From Lachnospiraceae bacterium (lineage in GTDB: Bacteria; Bacillota; Clostridia; Lachnospirales; Lachnospiraceae), in assembly GCA_015056915.1 (NCBI GenBank), contig SVFK01000004.1, positions 123,476 to 187,475 on the forward strand: a stretch of 64,000 bases of DNA, in the 5' to 3' direction. Below the pieces are notes generated by a model. It did no database searches and was not told the origin of the DNA. It saw nothing but the letters and a program-made list of their open reading frames with translations. The position numbers were made by a program, and so were the translations under genes. Of this stretch, positions 55,591-63,896 are shown piece after piece (positions within the stretch are counted from its first letter, which is position 1; every line of letters begins with the position of its first letter).

Positions 55591-57267
55591 CTATACTTCC
55601 ATAATAATGGGCAGAATCATAGGACGGCGCTTTGTCTTTTTCCACACATAATCACCCAGCACATCCTTGGTGGTAGATTTTAACTTGCCCCAATCGGTAA
55701 TACCTTTGTCCAGACACGACCAAACAGCCTCATCAACAGTCTGCCTTGCTTCCTCAATCAATTCATCAGATTCTCGTACATACACAAATCCTCTGGACAC
55801 AATATCAGGACCTGCCACAAGCTCACCACTTGCTTTATCCAGACTCATTACCACAATCATAATACCGTCCTCAGCCAGATGCTGGCGGTCACGCAATACG
55901 ACATTTCCTACATCACCCACACCAAGACCGTCCACCAGAATCGCACCTACAGGCACTTTGCCTGTTACAGCGGCACTTTCATCGGACAACTCAAGCACAT
56001 CACCGGAGGACAGAATAAAGATATTGTCTTTCTCGATGCCAAGACTCTGTGCAATCTTTGCCTGCGCCTTCAAATGCTTGTACTCGCCGTGCACGGGAAT
56101 GGAATATTTGGGATGAATCAAGGTATAAATCAGCTTGATTTCTTCCTGACAGGCATGTCCCGACACATGAGCATCCTGGAAAATAACATCTGCGCCCTTG
56201 CGAAGCAGCTCATTAATAATCTTGGTAACCGGCTTCTCATTACCCGGTATCGGGCTGGAGGAGAAAATAACCGTATCTCCTGCACCGATTGTAATCTTAC
56301 GATGCATATTATTGGCCATACGGCTCAGGGCCGCCATACTTTCACCCTGACTGCCGGTAGTGATAATAACCTGCTGCTCATCAGGATAATTCTTCATCTG
56401 CTCCAGATCCACCAAAGTATTCTCCGGTATGTTAATACATTCCAGATTTCTGGCAGTCTCGATAATATTTACCATACTGCGACCTTCCACTGCCACCTTA
56501 CGACCGAATTTGTAAGCAGTATTAATAATCTGCTGTACACGGTCCACATTAGAGGCAAAGGTTGCCACAAAAATTCTTGTATTCTTATGCTCTTCGAATA
56601 AAGTGTCAAAGGTCTTGCCCACCGTTTTCTCGGAAGGAGTAAATCCGGGACGTTCTGCATTGGTAGAGTCGCACATCAACGCAAGCACACCCTTTTTACC
56701 AAGCTCAGCAAAACGCTGCAAATCAATAGCATCACCAAATACCGGTGTATAATCCACCTTGAAATCCCCTGTATGCACCACTACGCCTGCAGGAGAATAA
56801 ATTGCCAGTGCTGCGGCATCTACAATACTGTGATTTGTTTTGATAAATTCCACACGAAAATCACCCAAATTGATGGATTGTCCGAATTTTACAACCTTAC
56901 GCTTTGTACCCTTGGTCAGATTGTGTTCCTTTAATTTATTCTCAATAATGCCCATAGTCAGACGGGTGGCATATATCGGAACATTAATTTCACGCAATAC
57001 ATAAGGAAGCGCTCCGATATGATCCTCATGACCGTGAGTAATTACAAACGCTTTAACCTTTTCAATATTATCCTTTAAATAAGCAACATCCGGGATTACA
57101 AGGTCGATTCCCAGCATATCGTCTGCCGGGAAAGACAATCCGCAGTCCACCACAATAATACTGTCTTCATACTCGAAGGCAGTAATGTTCATACCAATCT
57201 GTTCCAGACCTCCTAAAGGAATAATTTTTAAACTGGAACTACTACTATTCTCTTTTTTCTTTTTCAA
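55591..57267 (-). CDS. Ribonuclease J
   Basis: A 558-residue metallo-beta-lactamase/beta-CASP nuclease that degrades and matures RNA by 5'-exo and endo cleavage. Seen are the zinc site VITHGHEDHIGALPYVLREI, FIKTNHSIVDAAALAIYSPA, the beta-CASP FVATFASNVDRVQQIINTAY, GSQGESMAALSRMANNMHRK and HVSGHACQEEIKLIYTLIHP. The C-terminal domain ends WKKTKRRPMILPIIMEV. The start is TTG with GGAGG 8 bases before it. A short Lys/Ser-rich leader (KKKKENSSSSSLKI) precedes the core. I cannot separate J1 from J2. Confidence 0.96.
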   Translation of the reverse strand: MKKKKENSSSSSLKIIPLGGLEQIGMNITAFEYEDSIIVVDCGLSFPADDMLGIDLVIPDVAYLKDNIEKVKAFVITHGHEDHIGALPYVLREINVPIYATRLTMGIIENKLKEHNLTKGTKRKVVKFGQSINLGDFRVEFIKTNHSIVDAAALAIYSPAGVVVHTGDFKVDYTPVFGDAIDLQRFAELGKKGVLALMCDSTNAERPGFTPSEKTVGKTFDTLFEEHKNTRIFVATFASNVDRVQQIINTAYKFGRKVAVEGRSMVNIIETARNLECINIPENTLVDLEQMKNYPDEQQVIITTGSQGESMAALSRMANNMHRKITIGAGDTVIFSSSPIPGNEKPVTKIINELLRKGADVIFQDAHVSGHACQEEIKLIYTLIHPKYSIPVHGEYKHLKAQAKIAQSLGIEKDNIFILSSGDVLELSDESAAVTGKVPVGAILVDGLGVGDVGNVVLRDRQHLAEDGIMIVVMSLDKASGELVAGPDIVSRGFVYVRESDELIEEARQTVDEAVWSCLDKGITDWGKLKSTTKDVLGDYVWKKTKRRPMILPIIMEV

Positions 57268-57385
57268 TCAAATTTCCTCCATATTCTACACGGCAGCAGA
57301 ATATCAGCTTATATACAACAATAAAAAGGGGATAGCCCACGCATCTTCGTTCCACGTGACTACTCTGCCCTGCTCAGTGTATCGT

Positions 57386-57649
57386 TTATACAAACTCAAT
57401 ATCATCCAGCATGTTCTCAAAAACGCCCGCTACCGCATTAAGCTCTTCTTCATCTGACACGATTACATAAAGACTCTCTGTCTCGCCATCCTTGGACATA
57501 TCCTTCAGGATAAGAGCCTCGCCGTCACCTTCTTCAAAATCTGTTACCAGAATATAATTGATACCACCTATTCTGGTCTGCTCCAAAACAAAAAATTCAA
57601 CAGGGTCTTCACCCTCCGGAAAAAAAGTAATCTTTTCTAACTTATTCAT
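57386..57649 (-). CDS. DUF1292 protein
   Basis: An 87-residue acidic protein of the DUF1292/YrzB family (ITFFPEGEDPVEFFVLEQTR, INYILVTDFEEGDGEALILK). Function unknown. It always travels with ireB and ruvX in Firmicutes and does so here, starting 3 bases after the ruvX stop. Confidence 0.92.
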   Translation of the reverse strand: MNKLEKITFFPEGEDPVEFFVLEQTRIGGINYILVTDFEEGDGEALILKDMSKDGETESLYVIVSDEEELNAVAGVFENMLDDIEFV

Positions 57650-57652
57650 ACT

Positions 57653-58090
57653 CTAAACCTGTCCCTTTTGTTTGCTTCGTAAATCTAAATAGCCCTGCAA
57701 GATAAAGGTTGCAGCGATCATATCCACGTATTCCTTGCGGTTTTCCCTGCGGATTCCCGCCTCCATCATAGCCTTGTCTGCCGCTACCGTAGTCAATCTT
57801 TCGTCCCACGTTACAACAGGCAAACCGGTGCGGCGCTCCAGCTTTTCCTTAAACTCCATAGTCAGTTCAACACGCGCACCTTCCGTTGCATTCATATTCT
57901 TTGGTAAGCCCAGTACGATTTCTTCCACCTCGTACTCTACAATAAGTGCCTCAATTCTTGCAAGGGTCTGCCGAAGCTTGTTTTCCTCCTTGCGGCGAAT
58001 AATTTCAACCCCCTGAGCCGTCAAAAGCAAGCTGTCACTTACAGCGACTCCCACTGTTTTGGAACCAAAATCCAAACCCATTATCCGCAT
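57653..58090 (-). CDS. ruvX: Pre-16S rRNA nuclease / putative Holliday junction resolvase RuvX (YqgF)
   Basis: A 145-residue RNase H-fold protein: [20 protein letters not shown] holds the first catalytic Asp, [20 protein letters not shown] the Glu region and [20 protein letters not shown] the third acidic residue. The family matures 16S rRNA 5' ends in several bacteria. AGGAGG lies before the ATG. It sits between ireB and the DUF1292 gene. Confidence 0.95.
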   Translation of the reverse strand: MRIMGLDFGSKTVGVAVSDSLLLTAQGVEIIRRKEENKLRQTLARIEALIVEYEVEEIVLGLPKNMNATEGARVELTMEFKEKLERRTGLPVVTWDERLTTVAADKAMMEAGIRRENRKEYVDMIAATFILQGYLDLRSKQKGQV

Positions 58091-58129
58091 GAATATCCTC
58101 CTGTTTGCATCAGATGCGCCAACTCCGCG

Positions 58130-58393
58130 CTATTTCCAATGATTATTACGAATGTACTCTGTCAGCAATTCCTCTACCAGCTCATCCCGCTCCACTTTCA
58201 TGATAAGGCTTCTTGCATTCTTGTGACTGGTAATGTAAGTGGGATCACCGCTCATAATGTATCCTACAATCTGATTTACCGGATTGTAACCCTTTTCTGT
58301 CAGTGCTTCATAGACCGTAGACAATACCACCTTAACCCCTGTTTCCGGTTCTGTCTCCACTTTGAAGTACTGTGTATTTCCCAAATTCTGCAT
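58130..58393 (-). CDS. ireB: IreB family regulatory phosphoprotein
   Basis: An 87-residue UPF0297/DUF965 protein (VVLSTVYEALTEKGYNPVNQ, YIMSGDPTYITSHKNARSLI). In Enterococcus IreB is phosphorylated on Thr by the IreK kinase and restrains cephalosporin resistance. The conserved Thr cluster near the N-terminus (FKVETEPETG) is kept. It leads the ireB-ruvX-DUF1292 set. GAGG precedes the ATG. Confidence 0.93.
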   Translation of the reverse strand: MQNLGNTQYFKVETEPETGVKVVLSTVYEALTEKGYNPVNQIVGYIMSGDPTYITSHKNARSLIMKVERDELVEELLTEYIRNNHWK

Positions 58394-58476
58394 ATGTTCC
58401 TCTCATTCCTCCACAGGTGCTTCCTACCACATATCACCCGGCTCTGTTCCGAAAATAATACCTACTTCTTTTTATA

Positions 58477-59880
58477 TTACCTCATTTGTTGGCAAAATTC
58501 AATAGCGGTCTGAGCCGCCAGAATATCATCCAGCAGAAAGCCGGTAATTGAACATTCTACCAGTTGATTCGGTACTGCTTCATCAGATGCCGGAATTGCA
58601 ACCTTGACATAATCCTTTGTATGACCCAAGAGATATTTCACACCATCTATCTCTTTGTATTCTTCCAAAAGCACCTCCACTATTTTGCCTATGTAACGGC
58701 GACGGAAATCCATAGACTGTGCCCTTTCCAACGCAAGCAATTCATTACTGCGGCGGGTTTTTATCTGATCAGCTATCTGTTCCGGCATAACTGCCGCACG
58801 AGTGCCTGCTCTCTTAGAATACTTGAAAATATGCATTTCATAAAAGCCTACCTTCTCCAGAAAGGCTTTCGTCTGTGCAAATTCTTCGTCAGTTTCTCCG
58901 GGGAAGCCTACAATCACATCTGTGGTGATGGCAGGACAATCAAATTCCTTTCTCAACAACTCCACACTCTGAAAGTATTCCCCCGAGGTATAGTGCCTAT
59001 TCATACGCTTCAAGGTCTCATCGCAGCCACTCTGCAGGGACAGGTGAAAATGAGGACATATCTTAGGCAGGCAAGCCAGCCGTTTTGCATTTTCTTCCGT
59101 GATGATACGCGGCTCCAGAGAACCAAGACGAATTCGATCCAAGCCTTCAATCTCGTGAATTTTTTCTGTCAAATCAATCAGCTTGCTGTTGCCGGAATAA
59201 TCCTTTCTTCCATCAAAATCAATTCCGTAGGAGCTGATATGAATACCTGTCAACACTACCTCGCGATAACCGGCTTGTACAAGCCCTTTAATTTCCGCGA
59301 TAATATCTTCTGCCCGACGGCTTCTCACACGTCCTCTGGCATAGGGAATGACACAGTAGGAGCAAAACTGATTGCAGCCATCCTGAATCTTAATGTACGC
59401 CCGGGTATGCTCCGCAGTCTGCTTCAATCTCATTTCTTCATACTCGTCGGTGCTGTTAATATCTATGACAGTAGTGTCATTTAATGTTTTACATCTGCTC
59501 GCACAATTATTATCTTCCATGGCAGAGCCTTCGATTTCCTTCAAATAGGCTTCCAAAATCATGGGAAGGTCCTTCTTGCGATTATTTCCGATTGCCAAAT
59601 CAATGCTCGGGTCCTGCTCTACCGCTTCTTTTCCGGTCTGCACATAGCAACCCACCGCCACTACAATGGCATTAGGATTCTTCTGTTTGGCACGGTGAAG
59701 CATCTGACGACTCTTTCTGTCAGCAATATTTGTTACTGTACATGTATTTATGATATATATATCTGCGAAATTATCAAAAGGTACAATATTATACCCTTTT
59801 TCTTGTAACATTTGTTGCATAACGTCTATTTCATAGGAATTTACTTTGCATCCAAGGTTATGAAATGCCACATTTTTCAT
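58477..59880 (-). CDS. mtaB: tRNA methylthiotransferase MtaB
   Basis: A 467-residue radical-SAM enzyme that adds a methylthio group to t6A37 of tRNAs reading ANN codons. Domains in order: an N-terminal UPF0004 cluster site (NLGCKVNSYEIDVMQQML with further Cys in INTCTV and VAVGCYVQTG), the radical SAM motif DGCNQFCSYCVIPYARGRVR, and a C-terminal TRAM-like domain (about 390-455). The ATG at 59880 has GAGGAAT; the frame is open four residues further. It is divergent from the His-less HPr gene. Confidence 0.94.
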   Translation of the reverse strand: MKNVAFHNLGCKVNSYEIDVMQQMLQEKGYNIVPFDNFADIYIINTCTVTNIADRKSRQMLHRAKQKNPNAIVVAVGCYVQTGKEAVEQDPSIDLAIGNNRKKDLPMILEAYLKEIEGSAMEDNNCASRCKTLNDTTVIDINSTDEYEEMRLKQTAEHTRAYIKIQDGCNQFCSYCVIPYARGRVRSRRAEDIIAEIKGLVQAGYREVVLTGIHISSYGIDFDGRKDYSGNSKLIDLTEKIHEIEGLDRIRLGSLEPRIITEENAKRLACLPKICPHFHLSLQSGCDETLKRMNRHYTSGEYFQSVELLRKEFDCPAITTDVIVGFPGETDEEFAQTKAFLEKVGFYEMHIFKYSKRAGTRAAVMPEQIADQIKTRRSNELLALERAQSMDFRRRYIGKIVEVLLEEYKEIDGVKYLLGHTKDYVKVAIPASDEAVPNQLVECSITGFLLDDILAAQTAIEFCQQMR

Positions 59881-59913
59881 ATTATTCCTCACTTTTTTTG
59901 TATTGTTTTCTCC

Positions 59914-59942
59914 TTGACTTTTGTGTACTCAACCGTTAATAT
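59914..59942 (+). promoter_or_regulatory. Sigma-A promoter of the HPr-like gene
   Basis: TTGACT (59914-59919) and TAATAT (59937-59942), 17 bases apart, lie about 41 bases before the ATG at 59984. Confidence 0.75.
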
Positions 59943-59983
59943 GAATGCAGAAGGTATGACAAACATTAAGGAGGTAGTCAACT

Positions 59984-60214
59984 ATGAAGACTGTTCAGAT
60001 TTCTTTAAATTCTATTGATAAGGTAAAATCTTTCGTAAACGATATCACTAAGTTCGATTACGATTTTGATTTAGTATCCGGCAGATACGTTATTGATGCA
60101 AAATCAATCATGGGTATCTTCAGTTTAGATTTATCCAAGCCCATCGATCTTAACATCCATGCAGAAGATGGTGCTGAGGAAGTATTAAACATTCTGAAGC
60201 CTTACATTGTATAA
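59984..60214 (+). CDS. HPr-like protein lacking the active-site His
   Basis: A 76-residue HPr-fold protein. The segment around the regulatory Ser is kept (VIDAKSIMGIFSLDLSKPID), but the N-terminal motif that should hold the phosphorylatable His is replaced by NDITKFDYDFDLVSGRYVID. It therefore cannot carry sugar-transport phosphate but may be phosphorylated on Ser and act in signalling, as Crh does in Bacillus. An AAGGAGG ribosome site, strong promoter and strong terminator suggest high expression from a one-gene unit. Confidence 0.88.
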   Translation: MKTVQISLNSIDKVKSFVNDITKFDYDFDLVSGRYVIDAKSIMGIFSLDLSKPIDLNIHAEDGAEEVLNILKPYIV

Positions 60215-60260
60215 GGGTTTCCAACAGAATATATGCCCGTCCCGTGTGATGGGTTAAAAT

Positions 60261-60304
60261 AAGAATGTCTTAGGAGTCGCAATCCTCCTGAGACATTCTT
60301 TTTT
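60261..60304 (+). terminator. Terminator of the HPr-like gene
   Basis: A 16-bp stem (60261-60276 with 60285-60300, one G-T wobble) and an 8-base loop are followed by TTTTTT, 46 bases after the stop codon. Confidence 0.93.
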
Positions 60305-60388
60305 ATTCTCGTCAGAAACTCTGCCTTTTCCGCCGAGGGACTCCACCTCTCCCGTCGGCAGGCTTACAGATATAGCCGCAGCACAGCA

Positions 60389-61567
60389 TTACTGGACGAT
60401 AATGATTTCGTCAGTATCTAAGGCTGTTTGTACCAGCTCGTCAATGCGCTCGTCAAGATTGTGCTCGTGACGACGGATTACATTGAGGTTCGGCTTGGTT
60501 ACCGGGTGCTTTGCCACAAAAATAGTACAGCAATCCTCGAAAGGCTGGATAGAGGTTTCGTAGGTGCCGATTTTCTCGGAAATCTCCACGATCTCCTGTT
60601 TGTCAAAACCAATCAGAGGGCGGTACACGGGAAGCTCGCACACTTCATTTGTAGCAACGAGGGCGCTCATTGTCTGTGATGCCACCTGTCCGATGCTTTC
60701 ACCGGTAATCAGTCCAAGACACTCATTTTCCTTGGCAATATGCTCAGCAATCCGCATCATATAGCGGCGCATAATAATAGTCAGTTCCTCATGAGGACAT
60801 TTTTCGTAAATGTATAACTGGATATCTGTGAAATTAATCACATGCAGATAGATAGGACCTGTGTATCTGGACACGAGCCTTGCCAAATCCACTACCTTCT
60901 GCTTTGCACGCTCGCTGGTGTATGGGGGCGCATGGAAATATACTGCATCTATTTTTACACCGCGCTTTGCTATCATGTAACCGGCCACCGGAGAATCGAT
61001 GCCGCCGGACAGCAGAAGCATAGCCTTGCCACCCGTACCAACAGGCATTCCTCCGGGTCCCGGAATAATTTCTGAATAAATATAAATCTTCTCACGAATC
61101 TCGATATTCAGCATAATATCGGGATTGTGCACATCAACCTTCATATCAGGGTACGCTTTTAGAATGGCTTCACCCATATCCATATTGATGGTCATGGAAT
61201 CCTTGGGATAATTTTTGCGGGCACGTCTTGCAGCAACCTTAAAGGTTTGATTGCAATCCGGATACACATCCGCAATATATTGGATAATGGTATCCTTCAA
61301 CTTGTCAAAGCCTTCGTCCTCCACGTAGACAACGGGACAAATACCGGAGATACCAAACACCTGCTTCAAATGAGCTACCACCTCATCAAAATCAAACTCG
61401 GTCTGGGCATCCACATAAATACGTCCCTGTGTTTTGTGAATGGCAAACTGTCCTTCACATTTCTTCAAAGCATACTTTATCTGTTGTACCAACGCATCCT
61501 CAAATAAATATCTGTTTCTTCCTTTTATGCCAATCTCAGCATATTTAATCAAAAAAGCCGTAAACAT
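60389..61567 (-). CDS. thiI: tRNA 4-thiouridine synthetase ThiI
   Basis: A 392-residue enzyme that adenylates and thiolates uridine 8 of tRNA and can supply sulfur for thiamine. It has an N-terminal ferredoxin-like domain, a THUMP domain (about 60-165) and the PP-loop ATPase KAMLLLSGGIDSPVAGYMIA. The rhodanese tail of the E. coli enzyme is absent, as in Firmicutes, where a dedicated cysteine desulfurase gives the sulfur directly. That desulfurase gene lies 43 bases upstream. The ATG at 61567 has GAGG at 6 bases; the frame is open to 61600. Confidence 0.95.
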   Translation of the reverse strand: MFTAFLIKYAEIGIKGRNRYLFEDALVQQIKYALKKCEGQFAIHKTQGRIYVDAQTEFDFDEVVAHLKQVFGISGICPVVYVEDEGFDKLKDTIIQYIADVYPDCNQTFKVAARRARKNYPKDSMTINMDMGEAILKAYPDMKVDVHNPDIMLNIEIREKIYIYSEIIPGPGGMPVGTGGKAMLLLSGGIDSPVAGYMIAKRGVKIDAVYFHAPPYTSERAKQKVVDLARLVSRYTGPIYLHVINFTDIQLYIYEKCPHEELTIIMRRYMMRIAEHIAKENECLGLITGESIGQVASQTMSALVATNEVCELPVYRPLIGFDKQEIVEISEKIGTYETSIQPFEDCCTIFVAKHPVTKPNLNVIRRHEHNLDERIDELVQTALDTDEIIIVQ

Positions 61568-61610
61568 AATTTTCCTCATTTCTATATCATCCGTATCCAT
61601 AACCTAAAAG

Positions 61611-62780
61611 TTATCGTCTGCTGTATTTTCGCAGCATAGGAATTTTATCATACAATGTCTGTAATGTATAGTCTATTTCTTCCATGGTGGTAAAAACTGA
61701 GAAGCTGAATCGCACAGTAGATTCCAACAAGGACTTATCTACACCGATTGCCCCTAAGGTAGCTGAAGGCTGAGGTTTATGGGAAGAGCACGCACTTCCT
61801 GCGGAAATATAAATCCCCTTCTCCTCCAGTGCATGCAGTAACACTTCACTTCTGACACCTGCAAAGGATACGCTGACAATGTGAGGTGCCGTTCCTTCAC
61901 CATTTAAGTCCTCCGACATAAGACCATTAATGGTAACATTCTCTATTTTTCGCACGCCTTCCATGAAATGCTTCTTGCACTGCTGCAAACGGGCAATATC
62001 TTCATCAAAATTGCGGTACAATATTTCTGCCGCTTTTGCCATTCCAGCCACACCGGGTACATTCTCCGTACCGGAGCGAAGATTCTGTTGCTGTCCGCCG
62101 CCGAAAATAATAGGCTGAATCTTGACTTTTTCTCCCAAATACAAGAATCCTACGCCCTTAGGTCCGTGAATTTTATGACCGCTGACAGACAGCAAATCAA
62201 TATTCATTTTCTTGGGATAAATTCGCGCCTTACCGAAGCCCTGTACAGCATCTACATGAAACAGTGTGTTGGAATTTACTTTCTTTATCAACGCTCCCGC
62301 CTCTGCAATGGGCTGCAATGTGCCGATTTCATTGTTGGTGTGCATGATAGAAACAAGAATCGTCTCCGGCGTCATGGCACGGTGCAAATCCTCCAACAAG
62401 ATACGTCCGCAATCATCCACCGGCAGATAAGTCACTCGAAAGCCTCTGTCCTCCAGATATCGCATGGTCTGCATCACCGCAGGATGCTCCACCCGGGTTG
62501 TAATTAAATGATTGCCGCGACGGGAATTGGCCAAGGCACATCCTATAATAGCCATATTATCTGATTCTGTTCCTCCCGACGTAAAGAAGATTTCTTTCTC
62601 CGACACCTTCAATATACGGGCAAGTGTTTCTTTGGCATAACGCAGATATTGCTCTGCTTGAACGCCCTTCATATGCAGACTGGAGGAATTGCCATAATCC
62701 TCACACATAAGCTTTGTCATCAATTCTGCCACCTCCGGAAACGCTCTGGTAGTAGCCGAATTGTCCAAATACACTTCCAT
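61611..62780 (-). CDS. Cysteine desulfurase (NifS-like, ThiI partner)
   Basis: A 389-residue PLP enzyme that takes sulfur from cysteine. The N-terminus MEVYLDNSATTRAFPEV is typical. It has FFTSGGTESDNMAIIGCALA, FHVDAVQGFGKARIYPKKMN, the PLP Lys in LLSVSGHKIHGPKGVGFLYL and the active-site Cys in AGSACSSHKPQPSATLGAIG. Located just before thiI, it should feed sulfur to tRNA thiolation, like the NifZ-ThiI pair of Bacillus. GGAG precedes the ATG and a good promoter lies upstream. Confidence 0.95.
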   Translation of the reverse strand: MEVYLDNSATTRAFPEVAELMTKLMCEDYGNSSSLHMKGVQAEQYLRYAKETLARILKVSEKEIFFTSGGTESDNMAIIGCALANSRRGNHLITTRVEHPAVMQTMRYLEDRGFRVTYLPVDDCGRILLEDLHRAMTPETILVSIMHTNNEIGTLQPIAEAGALIKKVNSNTLFHVDAVQGFGKARIYPKKMNIDLLSVSGHKIHGPKGVGFLYLGEKVKIQPIIFGGGQQQNLRSGTENVPGVAGMAKAAEILYRNFDEDIARLQQCKKHFMEGVRKIENVTINGLMSEDLNGEGTAPHIVSVSFAGVRSEVLLHALEEKGIYISAGSACSSHKPQPSATLGAIGVDKSLLESTVRFSFSVFTTMEEIDYTLQTLYDKIPMLRKYSRR

Positions 62781-62872
62781 TTATTATTCTCCTTATATCA
62801 TCTTATTCTCATAATATGCGCAACAGGCTTGTCCTGTCCGTTGCCTTATTCGCCCATTGATAATATACACCA

Positions 62873-62917
62873 ATCATACTGCCTCTATTAGCCAAAATCA
62901 ACTAATTTTCATTTTGG
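62873..62917 (-). promoter_or_regulatory. Promoter of the desulfurase-thiI operon with overlapping inverted repeat
   Basis: On the minus strand TTGATT (62896-62901) and TATGAT (62873-62878) are 17 bases apart. The inverted repeat CCAAAAT/ATTTTGG (62892-62898 and 62911-62917) overlaps the -35 box and could be an operator. Confidence 0.6.
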
Positions 62918-63006
62918 ACTAATAAGAGCATTTCGGATAATATGGCGAGTCTGGGTAAACCTGAAAGTTTCTATTTCTTGCAAATTCAATTTTATGTACA
63001 TTATTT

Positions 63007-63537
63007 CTATCTTTTTCTTTTCATTTTCAAAATTCGTGTACGATTAAATCTTTGCATAAATACAAACATCAAATCAAAAACAGCCCCTAACGTAGATGTA
63101 ATTAAAAATACCCAAAATGAATCAAACCATATCGAAGCAACAACAGGAAGAAAACTAAAAATAACATCTATTTCATGTACTAACTCTGATTGGCAAGTAG
63201 CCTGAATAATTTCCTCCCAACTATGCTTTGAAATATCAAATGTATCCGCATTAAATGTAGGCATCTTATTTTTCCACTTTTTGACTTTCAGCTTTTTGTA
63301 TAATTTCATTTCGAAATCGCTTACTTGATACCACTCCTTTTTATAGTCTGCTTTATTATGCATGATTAAATCAACTACCACTCCAACCATCAATCTAATA
63401 ACAAAATGATATGTTATTGTTCCAAACGTAATTATAAAAGGAAATAAAATTCTGTAATCTGTAATTCTGTATAAAACGTAAACAAAAATTGTCAGCAATA
63501 AAGCTATTACTGAAATTCCTTTCATTACTTTTGCCAA
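63007..63537 (-). CDS. Conserved membrane protein of unknown function
   Basis: A ~176-residue protein with four membrane helices (two near the N-terminus, two near residues 120-165) and a cytoplasmic loop holding KKLKVKKWKNKMPTFNADTF and HSWEEIIQATCQSELVHEID. The pattern is shared with small Firmicute membrane proteins sometimes labelled CrtO-like acyltransferases; I cannot confirm that. A GTG at 63594 overlaps the upstream stop, but the TTG at 63537 has GGGAGGAG 8 bases before it, so I prefer TTG. It follows the truncated CPBP gene. Confidence 0.7.
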   Translation of the reverse strand: MAKVMKGISVIALLLTIFVYVLYRITDYRILFPFIITFGTITYHFVIRLMVGVVVDLIMHNKADYKKEWYQVSDFEMKLYKKLKVKKWKNKMPTFNADTFDISKHSWEEIIQATCQSELVHEIDVIFSFLPVVASIWFDSFWVFLITSTLGAVFDLMFVFMQRFNRTRILKMKRKR

Positions 63538-63590
63538 GATATTCTCCTCCCATATTTCTCCTTTGTGTATAGAAACAAGTATACCCTTCT

Positions 63591-63782
63591 TCACGCAGTT
63601 CTTCTATATATTACAAAGCAATATAATATTACAGATAGTACTATCAATATAGGCAGTGTGACAATCTTCAAAACTCCTACATATGTCGATAAATTATCCC
63701 CTACTGATGCAAGTACAACATATGCAATAATCCATGCTACTGCAAACCAAATCTCACTCTTTTCATATAATTTTTTAATCAT
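63591..63782 (-). pseudogene. Truncated CPBP-type membrane protein (N-terminal remnant)
   Basis: A 63-residue frame with ribosome site GGAG and start at 63782. Its sequence IKKLYEKSEIWFAVAWIIAY and ASVGDNLSTYVGVLKIVTLP resembles the N-terminal end of a group of CPBP-type intramembrane proteases, but it stops right after the second helix, before any catalytic motif, and the next gene begins at once. It is probably the stump of a gene shortened by deletion, though a small two-helix protein cannot be excluded. Confidence 0.6.
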
Positions 63783-63896
63783 CTTTTGTAATCTCCAATT
63801 TACTATTACTAAACAAACTCCGTCTGAACAATTTATATTTCGACATTGTATCCTTGAAAGATAACAATGTGTAAACTTCAAAGTTTCTTTTTGCCA

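Noticed and set aside
57268..57385. Terminator or riboswitch between RNase J and DUF1292 genes
   Set aside because: Only a short GGG/CCC stem with a T-run is visible; too weak to call.
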